Assembly: GCF_900142015.1 (NCBI RefSeq)
Contig: NZ_FQZN01000035.1
Location: 1 to 55,097 of the forward strand
Direction: 5' to 3'
Origin: Bacteroides stercorirosoris
Lineage (GTDB): Bacteria > Bacteroidota > Bacteroidia > Bacteroidales > Bacteroidaceae
Length of the DNA stretch: 55,097 bases
Part shown: piece after piece, positions 1 through 8,671 of the stretch
Layout of the letters: each line of letters begins with the position of its first letter
How positions within the stretch are numbered: the first letter of the stretch is position 1
Notes under the pieces: generated by a model
The model's database searches: none
Told to the model about the DNA's origin: nothing
The model's input: only the letters and a program-made list of their open reading frames with translations
Made by a program: the position numbers and the translations under genes

Positions 1-71
1 AAGATATTATGGAATTCACTTCCTATGGTAAGGGACGTGAAATTTTGAAAAAGTATGATGTTGAACTCTAA
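1..71 (+). CDS. C-terminal end of an unidentified gene, cut by the window start
   Basis: An open frame runs from the window edge to a TAA at 69-71. Its last residues read FTSYGKGREILKKYDVEL. Only about 22 residues are visible, so no family can be assigned. It stops 11 bases before the next ATG on the same strand, so it is probably the preceding gene of the same polysaccharide operon. Confidence 0.6.
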   Translation, partial: DIMEFTSYGKGREILKKYDVEL

Positions 72-82
72 CGGGTTGCACT

Positions 83-1150
83 ATGGCAAGATGGAGAATT
101 AAGAATGTCGGCATGAAAGGAGTAGCTATGGCTGTTCCTGAGAATGTGGTGAAGACATCTGATTTTGATTTTTTCTCTCAGGAAGAGGCGGAAGTATTTG
201 ATAATACAGTCGGGATAAAAAGACGTCATATTGCTCCGGATAATATGTGTGCTTCGGATATGTGCCAAGCTGCCGCTGAGAAGTTACTTGAAGAACTGGG
301 ATGGGAGAGGGATAGTATTGATGTTCTGCTGTTTGAATCTGTAACGGGTGATTATCGTACTCCGCCCACTTCTTGTATATTGCAAGATAGGTTGTCACTG
401 TCAGAGAACTGTTTTTGCATGGATATCCCTATGGGATGCTGTGGATGCATGTATGCAATAACAGTTGCGGGCAATCTGTTGACGACTGGTAATGTAAAGC
501 GTGCTTTGTTACTTATTGGTGATACGGCATTGCGTATGGGGTCGATGAAGGACAAGAGTCGCGTACCATTGTTTGGTGACTGTGGTACGGCAATAGCTTT
601 AGAATATGACGAGGCGGCTAATGATATTGTTGTTGATTTTCATACTTATGGTAAGGGATATGAAGCATTGATGACTCCTCACGGTGGTTTTCGTCATCCG
701 GCTACACCGGAATCTTTTGAATACGAGGATTTCGGTAATGGTATTGTTCGTGCTCCTATCCATACTCTGATAAATGGAATGAATGTTTTCTCATTCGCAA
801 TATCTCGTCCTCCCAAATCTGTAGAGAAATTTTTGGCAGATTATAATATTAATCGCGATACGGATATTGATTACTTCTTGATTCACCAAGCTAATAAAAT
901 GATTGTTGATCGTATCGTTAAGAAGCTAAAACTTCCTCAGGAAAAGGTACCTTATAATTTGGAAGAATTTGGAAATTTGGGCGGTGCTTCGATTCCTTCA
1001 TTAATGGTGACGCGACTTCGGGAACATTTGATGTCGAAAGAGACTACATTATTAATGTCTTCATTTGGCCTAGGATTAACCTGGGGAACTATGTGGATGA
1101 AAACAAAACCTATGATAGTAACCTGCTTGGTTAATGAATGTCTTGTGTAA
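83..1150 (+). CDS. 3-oxoacyl-ACP synthase III (FabH/KAS III) family protein
   Basis: 355 residues, the usual length for KAS III enzymes, which condense an acyl-CoA with malonyl-ACP through a Cys-His-Asn triad. The triad can be placed: Cys119 in DIPMGCCGC (aligned with the E. coli DVAAACAGF active site), His268 in LIHQANKM and Asn298 in FGNLGGAS. The glycine-rich C-terminal region SSFGLGLTWG is also typical. It sits at the head of the visible part of a polysaccharide operon, so it is unlikely to be the housekeeping FabH. Inference: it makes or loads an acyl group used to decorate a sugar, or serves a small lipid pathway encoded upstream. About 70 bases separate it from the next gene. Confidence 0.8.
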   Translation: MARWRIKNVGMKGVAMAVPENVVKTSDFDFFSQEEAEVFDNTVGIKRRHIAPDNMCASDMCQAAAEKLLEELGWERDSIDVLLFESVTGDYRTPPTSCILQDRLSLSENCFCMDIPMGCCGCMYAITVAGNLLTTGNVKRALLLIGDTALRMGSMKDKSRVPLFGDCGTAIALEYDEAANDIVVDFHTYGKGYEALMTPHGGFRHPATPESFEYEDFGNGIVRAPIHTLINGMNVFSFAISRPPKSVEKFLADYNINRDTDIDYFLIHQANKMIVDRIVKKLKLPQEKVPYNLEEFGNLGGASIPSLMVTRLREHLMSKETTLLMSSFGLGLTWGTMWMKTKPMIVTCLVNECLV

Positions 1151-1219
1151 TAGAATGTTTATAATCAGTTTTTTTATTGAAGAAAGTGTTTGACAGAAAA
1201 TTTTCTCTATTAAGAAAGA

Positions 1220-1765
1220 TTGATCGAATTACTCAAAAATATAAAAATGAAGTTATATGATATGATTAAAGAGAATAGTATTTTTCATGTTTTCGTAACG
1301 AAAGATGGTCCTCAAAGGACATTTAAACAAAAAATAAAAGTTTTTCTGTTTTTGGTAGTAAATAGATTTTATGCATTTTACCTTCGTAAATTTAGGGGAG
1401 TAGATTTAGGACGTATGTGTAATATTAATAGAAAATCGAAAATAGATGGTGTTAACCCCAAAGGTGTACATATAGGTGATTTTGTCCGAATATCTCAAAA
1501 TGCTTTAGTACTAGCTCATGATGGCTATAGAGATGGAGCTTATTTAGATACTTACATAGGTAATCATGTGAATATAGGATACGGAGCAGTAATTAATCCT
1601 GGATTGAAAATAGGTAATCATGTTATTATAGGTGCGAATGCTGTTGTGACAAAGGATGTTCCAGATGGTTGTATTCTTGTTGGAAATCCTGCGAAAATAA
1701 TAAAAGTAAATATAAAATTGCATGACAAAGGATATATGATTTGTCGTGGGGAAAGACCTTTGTAG
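1220..1765 (+). CDS. Hexapeptide-repeat (left-handed beta-helix) O-acyltransferase
   Basis: 181 residues. From about residue 78 the protein shows the spaced I/V-G pattern of left-handed beta-helix acyltransferases (VHIGDFVRI, TYIGNHVNIG, KIGNHVIIGANAVVTKDV) and ends with the classic VGNPAKII closing motif. His100 in LAHD is a candidate catalytic base. Such enzymes move an acetyl group from acetyl-CoA to a sugar hydroxyl or amine. The given start is TTG; an in-frame ATG at 1247 (MKLYDM) is a plausible alternative. The first 60 residues are basic and hydrophobic. In this locus it most likely acetylates the repeat unit of the surface polysaccharide. Substrate unknown. Confidence 0.8.
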   Translation: MIELLKNIKMKLYDMIKENSIFHVFVTKDGPQRTFKQKIKVFLFLVVNRFYAFYLRKFRGVDLGRMCNINRKSKIDGVNPKGVHIGDFVRISQNALVLAHDGYRDGAYLDTYIGNHVNIGYGAVINPGLKIGNHVIIGANAVVTKDVPDGCILVGNPAKIIKVNIKLHDKGYMICRGERPL

Positions 1766-1769
1766 TTCT

Positions 1770-2378
1770 ATGTATAAGCACTTTTTAAAGTTTTTGATAG
1801 ATTTTGTTATTGTTTGTTGTTTGTTATTGATTATGTGGCCAGTACTTATATTGATCATTATTTGGCTTTATTATGCCAATAGAAAAGCTGGTGTTTTTTT
1901 TATGCAAGAACGTACTGGGAAAAATGCCAAAATATTCAAAGCTATTAAGTTTAAAACGATGACAGACGAACGGGATAAGGAAGGAAACTTATTACCGGAT
2001 TCTGTACGTTTAACGAGAATTGGTAAAGTAGTTCGTTCTCTTTCTATTGATGAACTTCCCCAATTATTCAATGTACTAAAAGGAGATATGGCTTTAATAG
2101 GTCCCCGACCTTTACTTCCCAAGTATCTTCCTCTTTATTCTTCGGAACAGTCCCGTCGTCATGAAGTACGTCCCGGGATAACAGGATGGGCACAGGTGAA
2201 TGGTAGAAATAACATCTCTTGGAAAAAGAAATTTGAATTGGATGTTTGGTACGTGGATCATATGTCATTTTGGCTTGACATAAAGATATTTTTTCTTACG
2301 ATAAAAAAAGTATTTGTTCGTGAGGGAATCAATATGGAAGGTATGGCTACAACAGAGCCGTTTAATGGAAATAATTAG
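1770..2378 (+). CDS. Initiating phosphoglycosyl transferase (PglC/WcfS-like sugar transferase)
   Basis: Catalyses transfer of a sugar-1-phosphate from a UDP-sugar to undecaprenyl phosphate, the first membrane step of polysaccharide assembly. From the ATG at 1770 the protein has 202 residues, the size of the small PglC-type enzymes. Residues 6-35 form one hydrophobic re-entrant membrane segment. Then follow FMQERTGKNAKIFKAIKFKTM, the catalytic Asp94-Glu95 dyad in SIDELPQLFNVLKGDM, IGPRPLL and RPGITGWAQVNGRN. A GTG at 1746 would extend it by 8 residues into the preceding gene; the ATG lies 5 bases after that gene's stop and is preferred. With the aminotransferase at 2988 it resembles the WcfR/WcfS pair of Bacteroides fragilis polysaccharide A, which starts synthesis on an amino-deoxysugar. 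Confidence 0.9.
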   Translation: MYKHFLKFLIDFVIVCCLLLIMWPVLILIIIWLYYANRKAGVFFMQERTGKNAKIFKAIKFKTMTDERDKEGNLLPDSVRLTRIGKVVRSLSIDELPQLFNVLKGDMALIGPRPLLPKYLPLYSSEQSRRHEVRPGITGWAQVNGRNNISWKKKFELDVWYVDHMSFWLDIKIFFLTIKKVFVREGINMEGMATTEPFNGNN

Positions 2379-2975
2379 ATGTTTATTTATAAGATAGTTA
2401 ATAGCGTTTTTACTTCGAATACCTATATTTTAACTGAAAAAAATAGCGATAATGCTTTTCTTGTAGATATAGGAGATATTCTGCCAATAAAAGAATTTAT
2501 AATCAAAAGTAAAGTGGCTGTTAAAGGAATTTTCCTTACGCATACTCATTACGACCATATTTATGGCATAAAAAAGATGTTGGAGATGTTCCCTAGTTGC
2601 CCGGTTTATACTTCTTCTTTCGGTAAACAAGCTTTAGCTTCTGATAAAATCAATTTTTCTCGTTATCATGATGATCCAATTACAGTAGTTGGAGATAATA
2701 TAAAGCCTTTATGTGAAGGAAGTAAGATAAAATTATTTCCTAATGAATATTTGGAAGTTTTTGAAACTCCCGGACATGATAAAAGTTGCTTGACTTATAA
2801 ACTGGATAACCGAATTTTCTCCGGCGATTCTTATATTCCCGGTTTGAAAGTGATAAGTTCATTTCCGCATAGTAATAGGGAGGATGCGGAGAATTCCAAG
2901 CAGCGCATAATACATTTAGCAAAAGAGTGTGAACTCTATCCTGGGCATGGGGATATCTATTGTACATTAAAATAA
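2379..2975 (+). CDS. MBL-fold (glyoxalase II-like) metallohydrolase
   Basis: 198 residues with the full metallo-beta-lactamase ligand set: THTHYDH at 54-60, PGHD at 131-134, FSGD at 147-150 and a final PGHG at 188-191. These bind the di-metal centre in hydrolases that cleave thioesters, esters or phosphodiesters. It starts directly after the stop of the initiating transferase, so it is translationally linked to the polysaccharide genes. Its substrate is unknown. In a locus that also has a KAS III-like enzyme a thioesterase-like role is possible, but this is a guess. Confidence 0.8.
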   Translation: MFIYKIVNSVFTSNTYILTEKNSDNAFLVDIGDILPIKEFIIKSKVAVKGIFLTHTHYDHIYGIKKMLEMFPSCPVYTSSFGKQALASDKINFSRYHDDPITVVGDNIKPLCEGSKIKLFPNEYLEVFETPGHDKSCLTYKLDNRIFSGDSYIPGLKVISSFPHSNREDAENSKQRIIHLAKECELYPGHGDIYCTLK

Positions 2976-2987
2976 TCATATAAACAT

Positions 2988-4127
2988 ATGGATAAACGAA
3001 TTTATCTTTGTCTGGCTCACATGAGCGGTAAAGAACAAGATTTTATAAAGGAGGCTTTTGACACGAACTGGGTAGTACCTTTGGGACCTAATGTCAATGC
3101 CTTTGAAGAAGAATTGAAACATTTTGTTGGGCGGAATAAGGAGGTTGTTGCTTTGTCTGCCGGGACAGCAGCCATTCATCTGGCCTTAATTCAACTGGGG
3201 GTTCAGGCTGGTGATGAGGTGATTTGTCAGTCATTTACATTTTGTGCGTCGGCTAATCCGGTGAATTATCAGGGAGCGACGCCTGTGTTTGTGGATAGTG
3301 AAGAGGATACTTGGAATATGAGTCCTACTCTATTGGAAGAAGCTGTCAGAGATCGAATTGCTAAAACGGGCAAGAAACCGAAAGCAATTATTCCTGTACA
3401 TCTGTATGGCATGCCTGCGAAGATAGATGAGATTTGTGCTATTGCGGCAAGGTATGATATTCCAGTGTTGGAAGATGCTGCAGAAGCTTTGGGTTCAGAG
3501 TTTATGGGGCGTAAGTGCGGTACTTTCGGACAATTCGGGGTTTTGAGCTTTAATGGTAATAAAATGATTACTACCTCAGGTGGGGGAGCTTTGATTGTGC
3601 CTAATGAAGAGGCGAAGAAGAAAACTATGTTTTATGCAACACAAGCGCGTGAACCATTTCCGTACTACCAGCATGAAAAGATTGGTTATAACTACCGGAT
3701 GAGTAATATTTGTGCAGGAATTGGACGTGGTCAGATGACTGTGCTGAATGAACATATAGCACATCATCGTCGTATACATGAGTTATATAAGCTGGCTTTT
3801 GCGGACGTAGACGGAATTGAATTAAAATCCAACCCAGATGAGCGTTTTAATGCTAATTATTGGTTGTCAACTATCCTGATAGATAAAAACGTAACAGGTT
3901 TTGATTATGAAGAGTTACGGATAGCCTTGGATGCAAAAGGAATTGAAACCCGTCCTCTGTGGAAGCCAATGCATCTGCAACCCATATTTGCAAATAGTCC
4001 CCGTTATGTGGATGGAACAGCTGAAAAGCTCTTCAATAGAGGGCTATGTATTCCCGCTGGCCCTTGCGTGACGGATGAGGATGCAGCGTATATTGTGAGG
4101 GAGATCAAAAAATGTATGAAGAAGTAA
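2988..4127 (+). CDS. DegT/DnrJ/EryC1/StrS-family PLP-dependent sugar aminotransferase
   Basis: 379 residues, full family length. It transfers an amino group, usually from glutamate, to a keto-sugar nucleotide, typically the 4-keto group of a UDP-4-keto-6-deoxy-HexNAc. Visible motifs are LSAGTAAIHLAL (57-68), the GDEVICQSFTFCASANPV segment, LEDAAEALGS (161-170) and the PLP lysine Lys192 in SFNGNKMITTSGGG. The sequence resembles PglE- and WcfR-type enzymes by eye. Together with the small phosphoglycosyl transferase at 1770 it suggests that the repeat unit begins with an amino-trideoxy sugar such as AATGal or a bacillosamine-like sugar. It lies 12 bases after the MBL-fold gene. Confidence 0.9.
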   Translation: MDKRIYLCLAHMSGKEQDFIKEAFDTNWVVPLGPNVNAFEEELKHFVGRNKEVVALSAGTAAIHLALIQLGVQAGDEVICQSFTFCASANPVNYQGATPVFVDSEEDTWNMSPTLLEEAVRDRIAKTGKKPKAIIPVHLYGMPAKIDEICAIAARYDIPVLEDAAEALGSEFMGRKCGTFGQFGVLSFNGNKMITTSGGGALIVPNEEAKKKTMFYATQAREPFPYYQHEKIGYNYRMSNICAGIGRGQMTVLNEHIAHHRRIHELYKLAFADVDGIELKSNPDERFNANYWLSTILIDKNVTGFDYEELRIALDAKGIETRPLWKPMHLQPIFANSPRYVDGTAEKLFNRGLCIPAGPCVTDEDAAYIVREIKKCMKK

Positions 4128-4147
4128 TAACAGAAACAGATAAATAG

Positions 4148-4933
4148 ATGAACTTAAGATATTTGTATGTATTAATATGCCTGATCGTTTTTTTAACGGC
4201 TTGTTCAGCACCTAAAGAAGTACTTTACTTGCAGGATATAGCTACGATAAAGCAAGAAAAAATAGAGAAAGGCTATGAAGTGAAAATTCACAAAGATGAC
4301 TTGTTAGCGATCATTGTTAATAGTAAGGATGAGGAATTGGCCTTGCCTTTCAATATGCCGATGGTATCGTATCAGATAGGTAGTAATTATAACCAGCCTA
4401 GGATTGTAGGGTATTTGGTAGATCAGAACGGAGATATTGATTTCCCTGTTTTAGGTAAGATGCATGTACAAGGGTTGACTCGTATGCAATTGACGGAGTT
4501 GATCAAGAAAAAACTATCGGAAGGGGATTTGATTAAAGATCCAATTGTGACTGTACAGTTTTTGAACTTTAAAGTTTCGGTAATTGGTGAAGTATCTCGT
4601 CCGGGTACATTTGAAATCTCGGGTGACCGTATCACTTTATTGGAAGCATTAAGTCGTGCGGGTGATCTGACTATTCATGGTAGGCGTGATCGTGTAGCTG
4701 TGATTCGTGAAGAGAATGGAGAACGAATTATACGTTATCATGATTTACGTTCATCGGATATCTTTAATTCTCCCTGTTATTACTTGCAGCAGAATGATAT
4801 CGTTTATGTGGAACCGAATAAGGCAAGAACGGGACAAAGCCGTGTGAATTCGAATAATTCTGCCAGTGTATGGTTGTCAACAGCGTCTGTATTGGCATCC
4901 ATTGCTTCATTGTTGATAACTATATTTAAATAA
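4148..4933 (+). CDS. Wza-type polysaccharide export outer-membrane lipoprotein
   Basis: 261 residues. The N-terminus is a lipoprotein signal with lipobox LTAC and acceptor Cys19. A Poly_export domain follows (KEVLYLQDI... IHKDDLLAI; YLVDQNGDIDFPVLGKMHVQGLT), then a SLBB-like segment (VSVIGEVSRPGTFEISGDRITLLEALSRAGDL). The last 20 residues are hydrophobic, as expected for the C-terminal transmembrane helix that forms the outer-membrane barrel in Wza. It would carry polysaccharide through the outer membrane together with the Wzc-like protein encoded 28 bases downstream. Confidence 0.92.
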   Translation: MNLRYLYVLICLIVFLTACSAPKEVLYLQDIATIKQEKIEKGYEVKIHKDDLLAIIVNSKDEELALPFNMPMVSYQIGSNYNQPRIVGYLVDQNGDIDFPVLGKMHVQGLTRMQLTELIKKKLSEGDLIKDPIVTVQFLNFKVSVIGEVSRPGTFEISGDRITLLEALSRAGDLTIHGRRDRVAVIREENGERIIRYHDLRSSDIFNSPCYYLQQNDIVYVEPNKARTGQSRVNSNNSASVWLSTASVLASIASLLITIFK

Positions 4934-4961
4934 CAACCCTTAGAATATTTGCTGACTAGAT

Positions 4962-7451
4962 ATGAAAAGTGAACAACAGATGAATGAAGAGCAAAAAGTG
5001 CAATCCAATATGACCGCGCAGGAAGAGCAGATAAATATAGCGGATTTATTACTTATATTGCGCAATAATTGGAAGTGGTTCGCCGCGTCTATTTTTGTAT
5101 GCATGGCATTGGCTTTTGTCTATTTAAAGTCTACACCGAAGACATATAGCCGTAAAGCTACCGTATTGATACGGGATGACAAGAAAGGAGGCGGTATGGG
5201 GGAATCTGCTCTTTTTGCTGATCTGAATCTTTTCGGGGGAGCGAGGAGTGTGGATAATGAATTGCTGGTTTTTCAGTCCCGTAGCATTATGGAGAATGTT
5301 GTACGTCGTCTTTCATTGAATATGAGTTATAAGGTGCGGATTGGATTACGTACGATTGAATTATATACTCAGTCACCGATAAAGGTGGCATTTCCCGACG
5401 CAGAAGATAACCAATATATTCATGTGTGTGTAACTCCCTTATCTGAAAATAAAGTTCGATTGTCAGAGTTGCTGATGATTGTAAATAACGAAGAAATACA
5501 ATCTGTAGATGAACCTGAAGTGGCCTTGGGAGATACTATAAAGACTGCAATAGGTAACATCGTAGTTACTCCTACTTTATATTATACAAACGAATATTAC
5601 GGAGATAAGATTTTGGTACAAAAGTTTGTAACAGAGCGCGTTGTGGATGATTGTATGGCTACATTATCTGTCTCACTTGCTAGTAAAATGGCTACAATAA
5701 TTGATCTTGAATATAAAGATGAGTCGATAGCCCGTGCTGAGGACATTTTGAATACTCTGATTTCTGTTTATAATGAGGATGCTATTAATGATAAAAATCA
5801 AATAGCAGTTAACACTTCGAATTTTATAAATGAGCGTTTAATAATAATTGAAAAAGAGCTGGGTACAGTTGATGCGGATATTGAATCATATAAACGTGAA
5901 AATCAGTTGACGGATATAACCTCGGAAACCGGGATGTATTTGCAAACTACTACCAAATATAAACAGGAGGGACTGAGTCTTGAAAATCAACTGAGTCTTG
6001 CAGAATACATCAAACAGTATTTGGTGGATCCTTCTAAAGTAGCTGATCTGATTCCAGCCAATACAGGAATTACGGATGCTGGTGTTGAGAAGCAGATTGC
6101 AGAATATAATGAAATCTTATTGAAACGTGATAAATTTGTGACCGGTAGTAGTGACCGTAACCCGGTTGTCATGGATTTGAATAATTCCTTGGGAGCAATG
6201 CGGCAGTCTATTCTTCGTTCTGTAGATAATTTGATTGTGGGTATTAATATCAATTTGAAGAATTTACGTGAACAGGAGCGGCAAACTGCCAAACGTATCG
6301 AGGCTGTTCCTACCCAACAGAAATATGTGTTGACTGTAGAACGTCAGCAGAAAATTAAAGAGGAATTATATCTTTATTTGTTGAATAAGCGTGAAGAAAA
6401 TGCTTTGACGCAAGCTATAACGGAAAGTAATGCGCGCATCATTGATCCTGCATCGGGTAGTAGTAGACCGGTAGCGCCGCGAAGTATGATTATCCTTTTG
6501 GCTTCTATGATTTTAGGTGCTGCACTTCCTGCAGGCTTATTTGGGGTATTGAGTATTCTTGATACCAAAGTACATAGTCGTAAGGATCTGGAATTAGCGT
6601 TGAGTATACCATTGTTGGGCGATATTCCCGAAGATCGTGATAAACCCAAAAAAGGGGAAGAGCGTCGCCAAATTGTTGTACGTGAAAACGGGCGTGACTC
6701 AGTGTCGGAGGCTTTCCGCATAATCCGTACAAATATGGACTTTATGCGTGTAAAATCAGAAAATCTACAGGTAGTGATGTTCACTTCCTCCAATCCAGGG
6801 GCAGGAAAGACATTTGTTTCGAGTAATTTAGCAATGAGTATTGCACAGATGAATAAGAAAGTCATTCTAGTTGATGTAGATATTCGGAAAGGTACATTGA
6901 GCGGTTTGTTTGCTAATCCAAATAGTCGGATGGGATTGACTAATTATTTATCTGGTAAGACAAATAATGTGAATGATATAATCGGTCAGAGTGAAGAATA
7001 TAGGAAATTAGATCTCATTTTTGCAGGACCTGTGCCTCCGAATCCTGCGGAGTTGTTGATGAGTGAACGCTTTGATCATCTGATTGAGGAACTGAAGAAA
7101 CATTATGATTATATAATAATAGACAATGTTCCGGCTGGCGTTGTGGCAGACGCTTCGATTGTGAATCGTGTTGCTGACCTGACTATTTATGTGGTACGTG
7201 CGGGTATGATGGATCGTCGTCAATTGCCTGAGTTGGAAACCTTGTATAGACAGAACAAGCTTAAGAATATGTCTGTTGTATTGAATGGGGTCTCTTATAG
7301 TCGGAAAGGTTACGGTTACGGCTACGGTTATGGTTATGGTTATGGTTATGGCTACGGTTATGGCTACGGGAACGAGAAGAAACATAAACGTAAAGGTATT
7401 ATGCACCGTATAAGAAGACAAATCAGGTTTTTACGTAATCGGATAGGCTAA
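4962..7451 (+). CDS. Wzc-like polysaccharide co-polymerase / BY-type tyrosine kinase
   Basis: 829 residues. Layout: cytoplasmic N-terminus, first membrane helix about 38-56, a long periplasmic Wzz/coiled-coil region, second helix about 505-532, and a cytoplasmic P-loop kinase with Walker A SSNPGAGKT (about 609-617), Walker A' VILVDVDIRKG and Walker B YDYIIIDNVP. The C-terminal tyrosine cluster is here a perfect run of ten Tyr-Gly units (residues 784-803), followed by a lysine/arginine-rich tail. BY kinases phosphorylate their own tyrosine cluster, and cycling of phosphorylation controls chain length and export. The next gene, one base downstream, encodes the matching phosphatase. The regular repeat is unusual and is described as a separate repeat feature. 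Confidence 0.93.
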   Translation: MKSEQQMNEEQKVQSNMTAQEEQINIADLLLILRNNWKWFAASIFVCMALAFVYLKSTPKTYSRKATVLIRDDKKGGGMGESALFADLNLFGGARSVDNELLVFQSRSIMENVVRRLSLNMSYKVRIGLRTIELYTQSPIKVAFPDAEDNQYIHVCVTPLSENKVRLSELLMIVNNEEIQSVDEPEVALGDTIKTAIGNIVVTPTLYYTNEYYGDKILVQKFVTERVVDDCMATLSVSLASKMATIIDLEYKDESIARAEDILNTLISVYNEDAINDKNQIAVNTSNFINERLIIIEKELGTVDADIESYKRENQLTDITSETGMYLQTTTKYKQEGLSLENQLSLAEYIKQYLVDPSKVADLIPANTGITDAGVEKQIAEYNEILLKRDKFVTGSSDRNPVVMDLNNSLGAMRQSILRSVDNLIVGININLKNLREQERQTAKRIEAVPTQQKYVLTVERQQKIKEELYLYLLNKREENALTQAITESNARIIDPASGSSRPVAPRSMIILLASMILGAALPAGLFGVLSILDTKVHSRKDLELALSIPLLGDIPEDRDKPKKGEERRQIVVRENGRDSVSEAFRIIRTNMDFMRVKSENLQVVMFTSSNPGAGKTFVSSNLAMSIAQMNKKVILVDVDIRKGTLSGLFANPNSRMGLTNYLSGKTNNVNDIIGQSEEYRKLDLIFAGPVPPNPAELLMSERFDHLIEELKKHYDYIIIDNVPAGVVADASIVNRVADLTIYVVRAGMMDRRQLPELETLYRQNKLKNMSVVLNGVSYSRKGYGYGYGYGYGYGYGYGYGYGNEKKHKRKGIMHRIRRQIRFLRNRIG
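7311..7370 (+). repeat. Six-base tandem repeat (TAY GGN x 10) encoding the Tyr-Gly tail of the kinase
   Basis: Ten consecutive 6-base units with only third-position changes (TAC/TAT then GGT/GGC/GGG) encode ten Tyr-Gly pairs near the C-terminus of the Wzc-like kinase. Since the unit is 6 bases, gain or loss of units keeps the frame and changes only the number of phosphorylatable tyrosines. Confidence 0.95.
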
Positions 7452-7452
7452 A

Positions 7453-8178
7453 ATGTTTTCATTTTTTTCACTCAATAAAAGCATCTTGAATTCAGGATTG
7501 CTGGAAGACATGACCGACATTCATTCCCATGTATTACCGGGGGTGGATGACGGCATGTGTTCTATGGAAGAGTCGTATCACGCTTGTGAATATTTGGCTA
7601 AAATAGGTGTGAAGAGGATGTTTTTGACGCCACATATCATGGAAGATTTACCGGATAACTATCCTAATACTTTACAGAAACATTTTAAGGCTTTTATACA
7701 AGATAATTTGTCTGGTATTGAGTTTTGTTTAGCAGGTGAGTATATGCTGGATAGCGGATTTAGTCGACAGATGGAGGCGGGGATTCTAACGATTGGAGAC
7801 AAATTTGTACTTGTTGAGACTTCTTACATGGCAGCTCCTCCTGAAATGCGTAGTATGCTTTATGAATTGTCTGTTAGTGGTTATTGTCCTTTGATAGCTC
7901 ATCCTGAACGATATTTATATATGACATTAGGGGAGTTGACTGGTTTGAAAAGGCAGAAATGCAAATTTCAACTGAACTTAATGTCATTAGCAGGGGGGTA
8001 TGGAAAAGAGGTGCAGAAAAGAGCTTTTTTTATGTTGAAAAATGGACTTTATGATTTTGTAGGCTCTGATATTCATGATTTATGTATTTATCAACAAGCT
8101 TTATCGAAAATATACCTGTCAAAAAGTGAACAGGAAAGAATCAGGATGTTGATGAATAATAATCAACAACTATGGTGA
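7453..8178 (+). CDS. CpsB/YwqE-type PHP-domain protein-tyrosine phosphatase
   Basis: 241 residues. It shows the PHP metal-binding motif DIHSHVLPGVDDG (22-34), TPHI, a central GEYMLD segment, IAHPERY and the terminal GSDIHD. This family removes phosphate from the tyrosine cluster of capsule BY kinases with a manganese-dependent PHP centre. The start codon is one base after the kinase stop codon, so the two are translationally coupled. It is the last intact gene of the polysaccharide operon; decayed sequence follows. Confidence 0.92.
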   Translation: MFSFFSLNKSILNSGLLEDMTDIHSHVLPGVDDGMCSMEESYHACEYLAKIGVKRMFLTPHIMEDLPDNYPNTLQKHFKAFIQDNLSGIEFCLAGEYMLDSGFSRQMEAGILTIGDKFVLVETSYMAAPPEMRSMLYELSVSGYCPLIAHPERYLYMTLGELTGLKRQKCKFQLNLMSLAGGYGKEVQKRAFFMLKNGLYDFVGSDIHDLCIYQQALSKIYLSKSEQERIRMLMNNNQQLW

Positions 8179-8220
8179 TTTTTGTATATTCGATTATTAG
8201 AACAGGATGCTGGTGGTGTT

Positions 8221-8671
8221 ATGAGTAATCTTTTTGAGGGCATATTTTCTATAGTAAGCTGAGAAAGAATTGTACCCGAAAGTTTTGTAGCAGGTAATGA
8301 AAATATTCTTTACCCTAAATGGGAAAAGGAATATTATAAGGGAGGGTTCGGTGAGTATGAACGTTTAGAACTGGTACGCAAAATCGACCGTGAAGCGGTA
8401 GATGCTTTCGCTAGTTGGGGAATGTTCTAGGTTATGCGATTTAACTATGCCGCCTGTGGCGAAAGTAGTGTGGATTTGTGAATACTATGTGCGAAAGTGA
8501 GTTGAAACAACTGGTGTTTTTTGTTCGTTTCATAAAACAAGCGGGTATGTTTTTGGCTTTGCAAAACAAGGTTTGGACAGAATTTGCAAAACGTTATAAT
8601 GGTTTTGCTTATGCTTAGAATCGTTATGATAAAAAACTTGCGGAAGTTTATCAGAAGTATTGCTGTTGAAG
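8221..8671 (+). pseudogene. Decayed N-acetylmuramidase-family (DUF3380-like) gene
   Basis: The 730 bases between the phosphatase and the HU-like gene carry a recognisable but broken coding region. Translating across stops gives LFEGIFS, then AGNENILYPKWEKEYY, GEYERLELVRKIDREA, ASWGMF(stop)VMRFNYAACG, then after a frameshift ESELKQLVFFVRFIKQAG, ALQNKVWTEFAKRYNG and NRYDKKLAEVY. This order matches the peptidoglycan-binding muramidase family (PF11860), where SWGMFQIMGFNY and YNGP.YA are conserved. Stops are TGA at 8260, TAG at 8428 (probably replacing Gln) and TAG at 8616; a frameshift falls near 8475. The N-terminal third is missing. Intact copies often sit beside HU-like and smalltalk genes in Bacteroides. 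I see no gene in the rest of 8672-8908. Confidence 0.75.

Noticed and set aside
7311..7370. Phase variation of the kinase by frameshift in the repeat
   Set aside because: The unit is six bases, so length changes keep the reading frame; only the number of tyrosines would vary.
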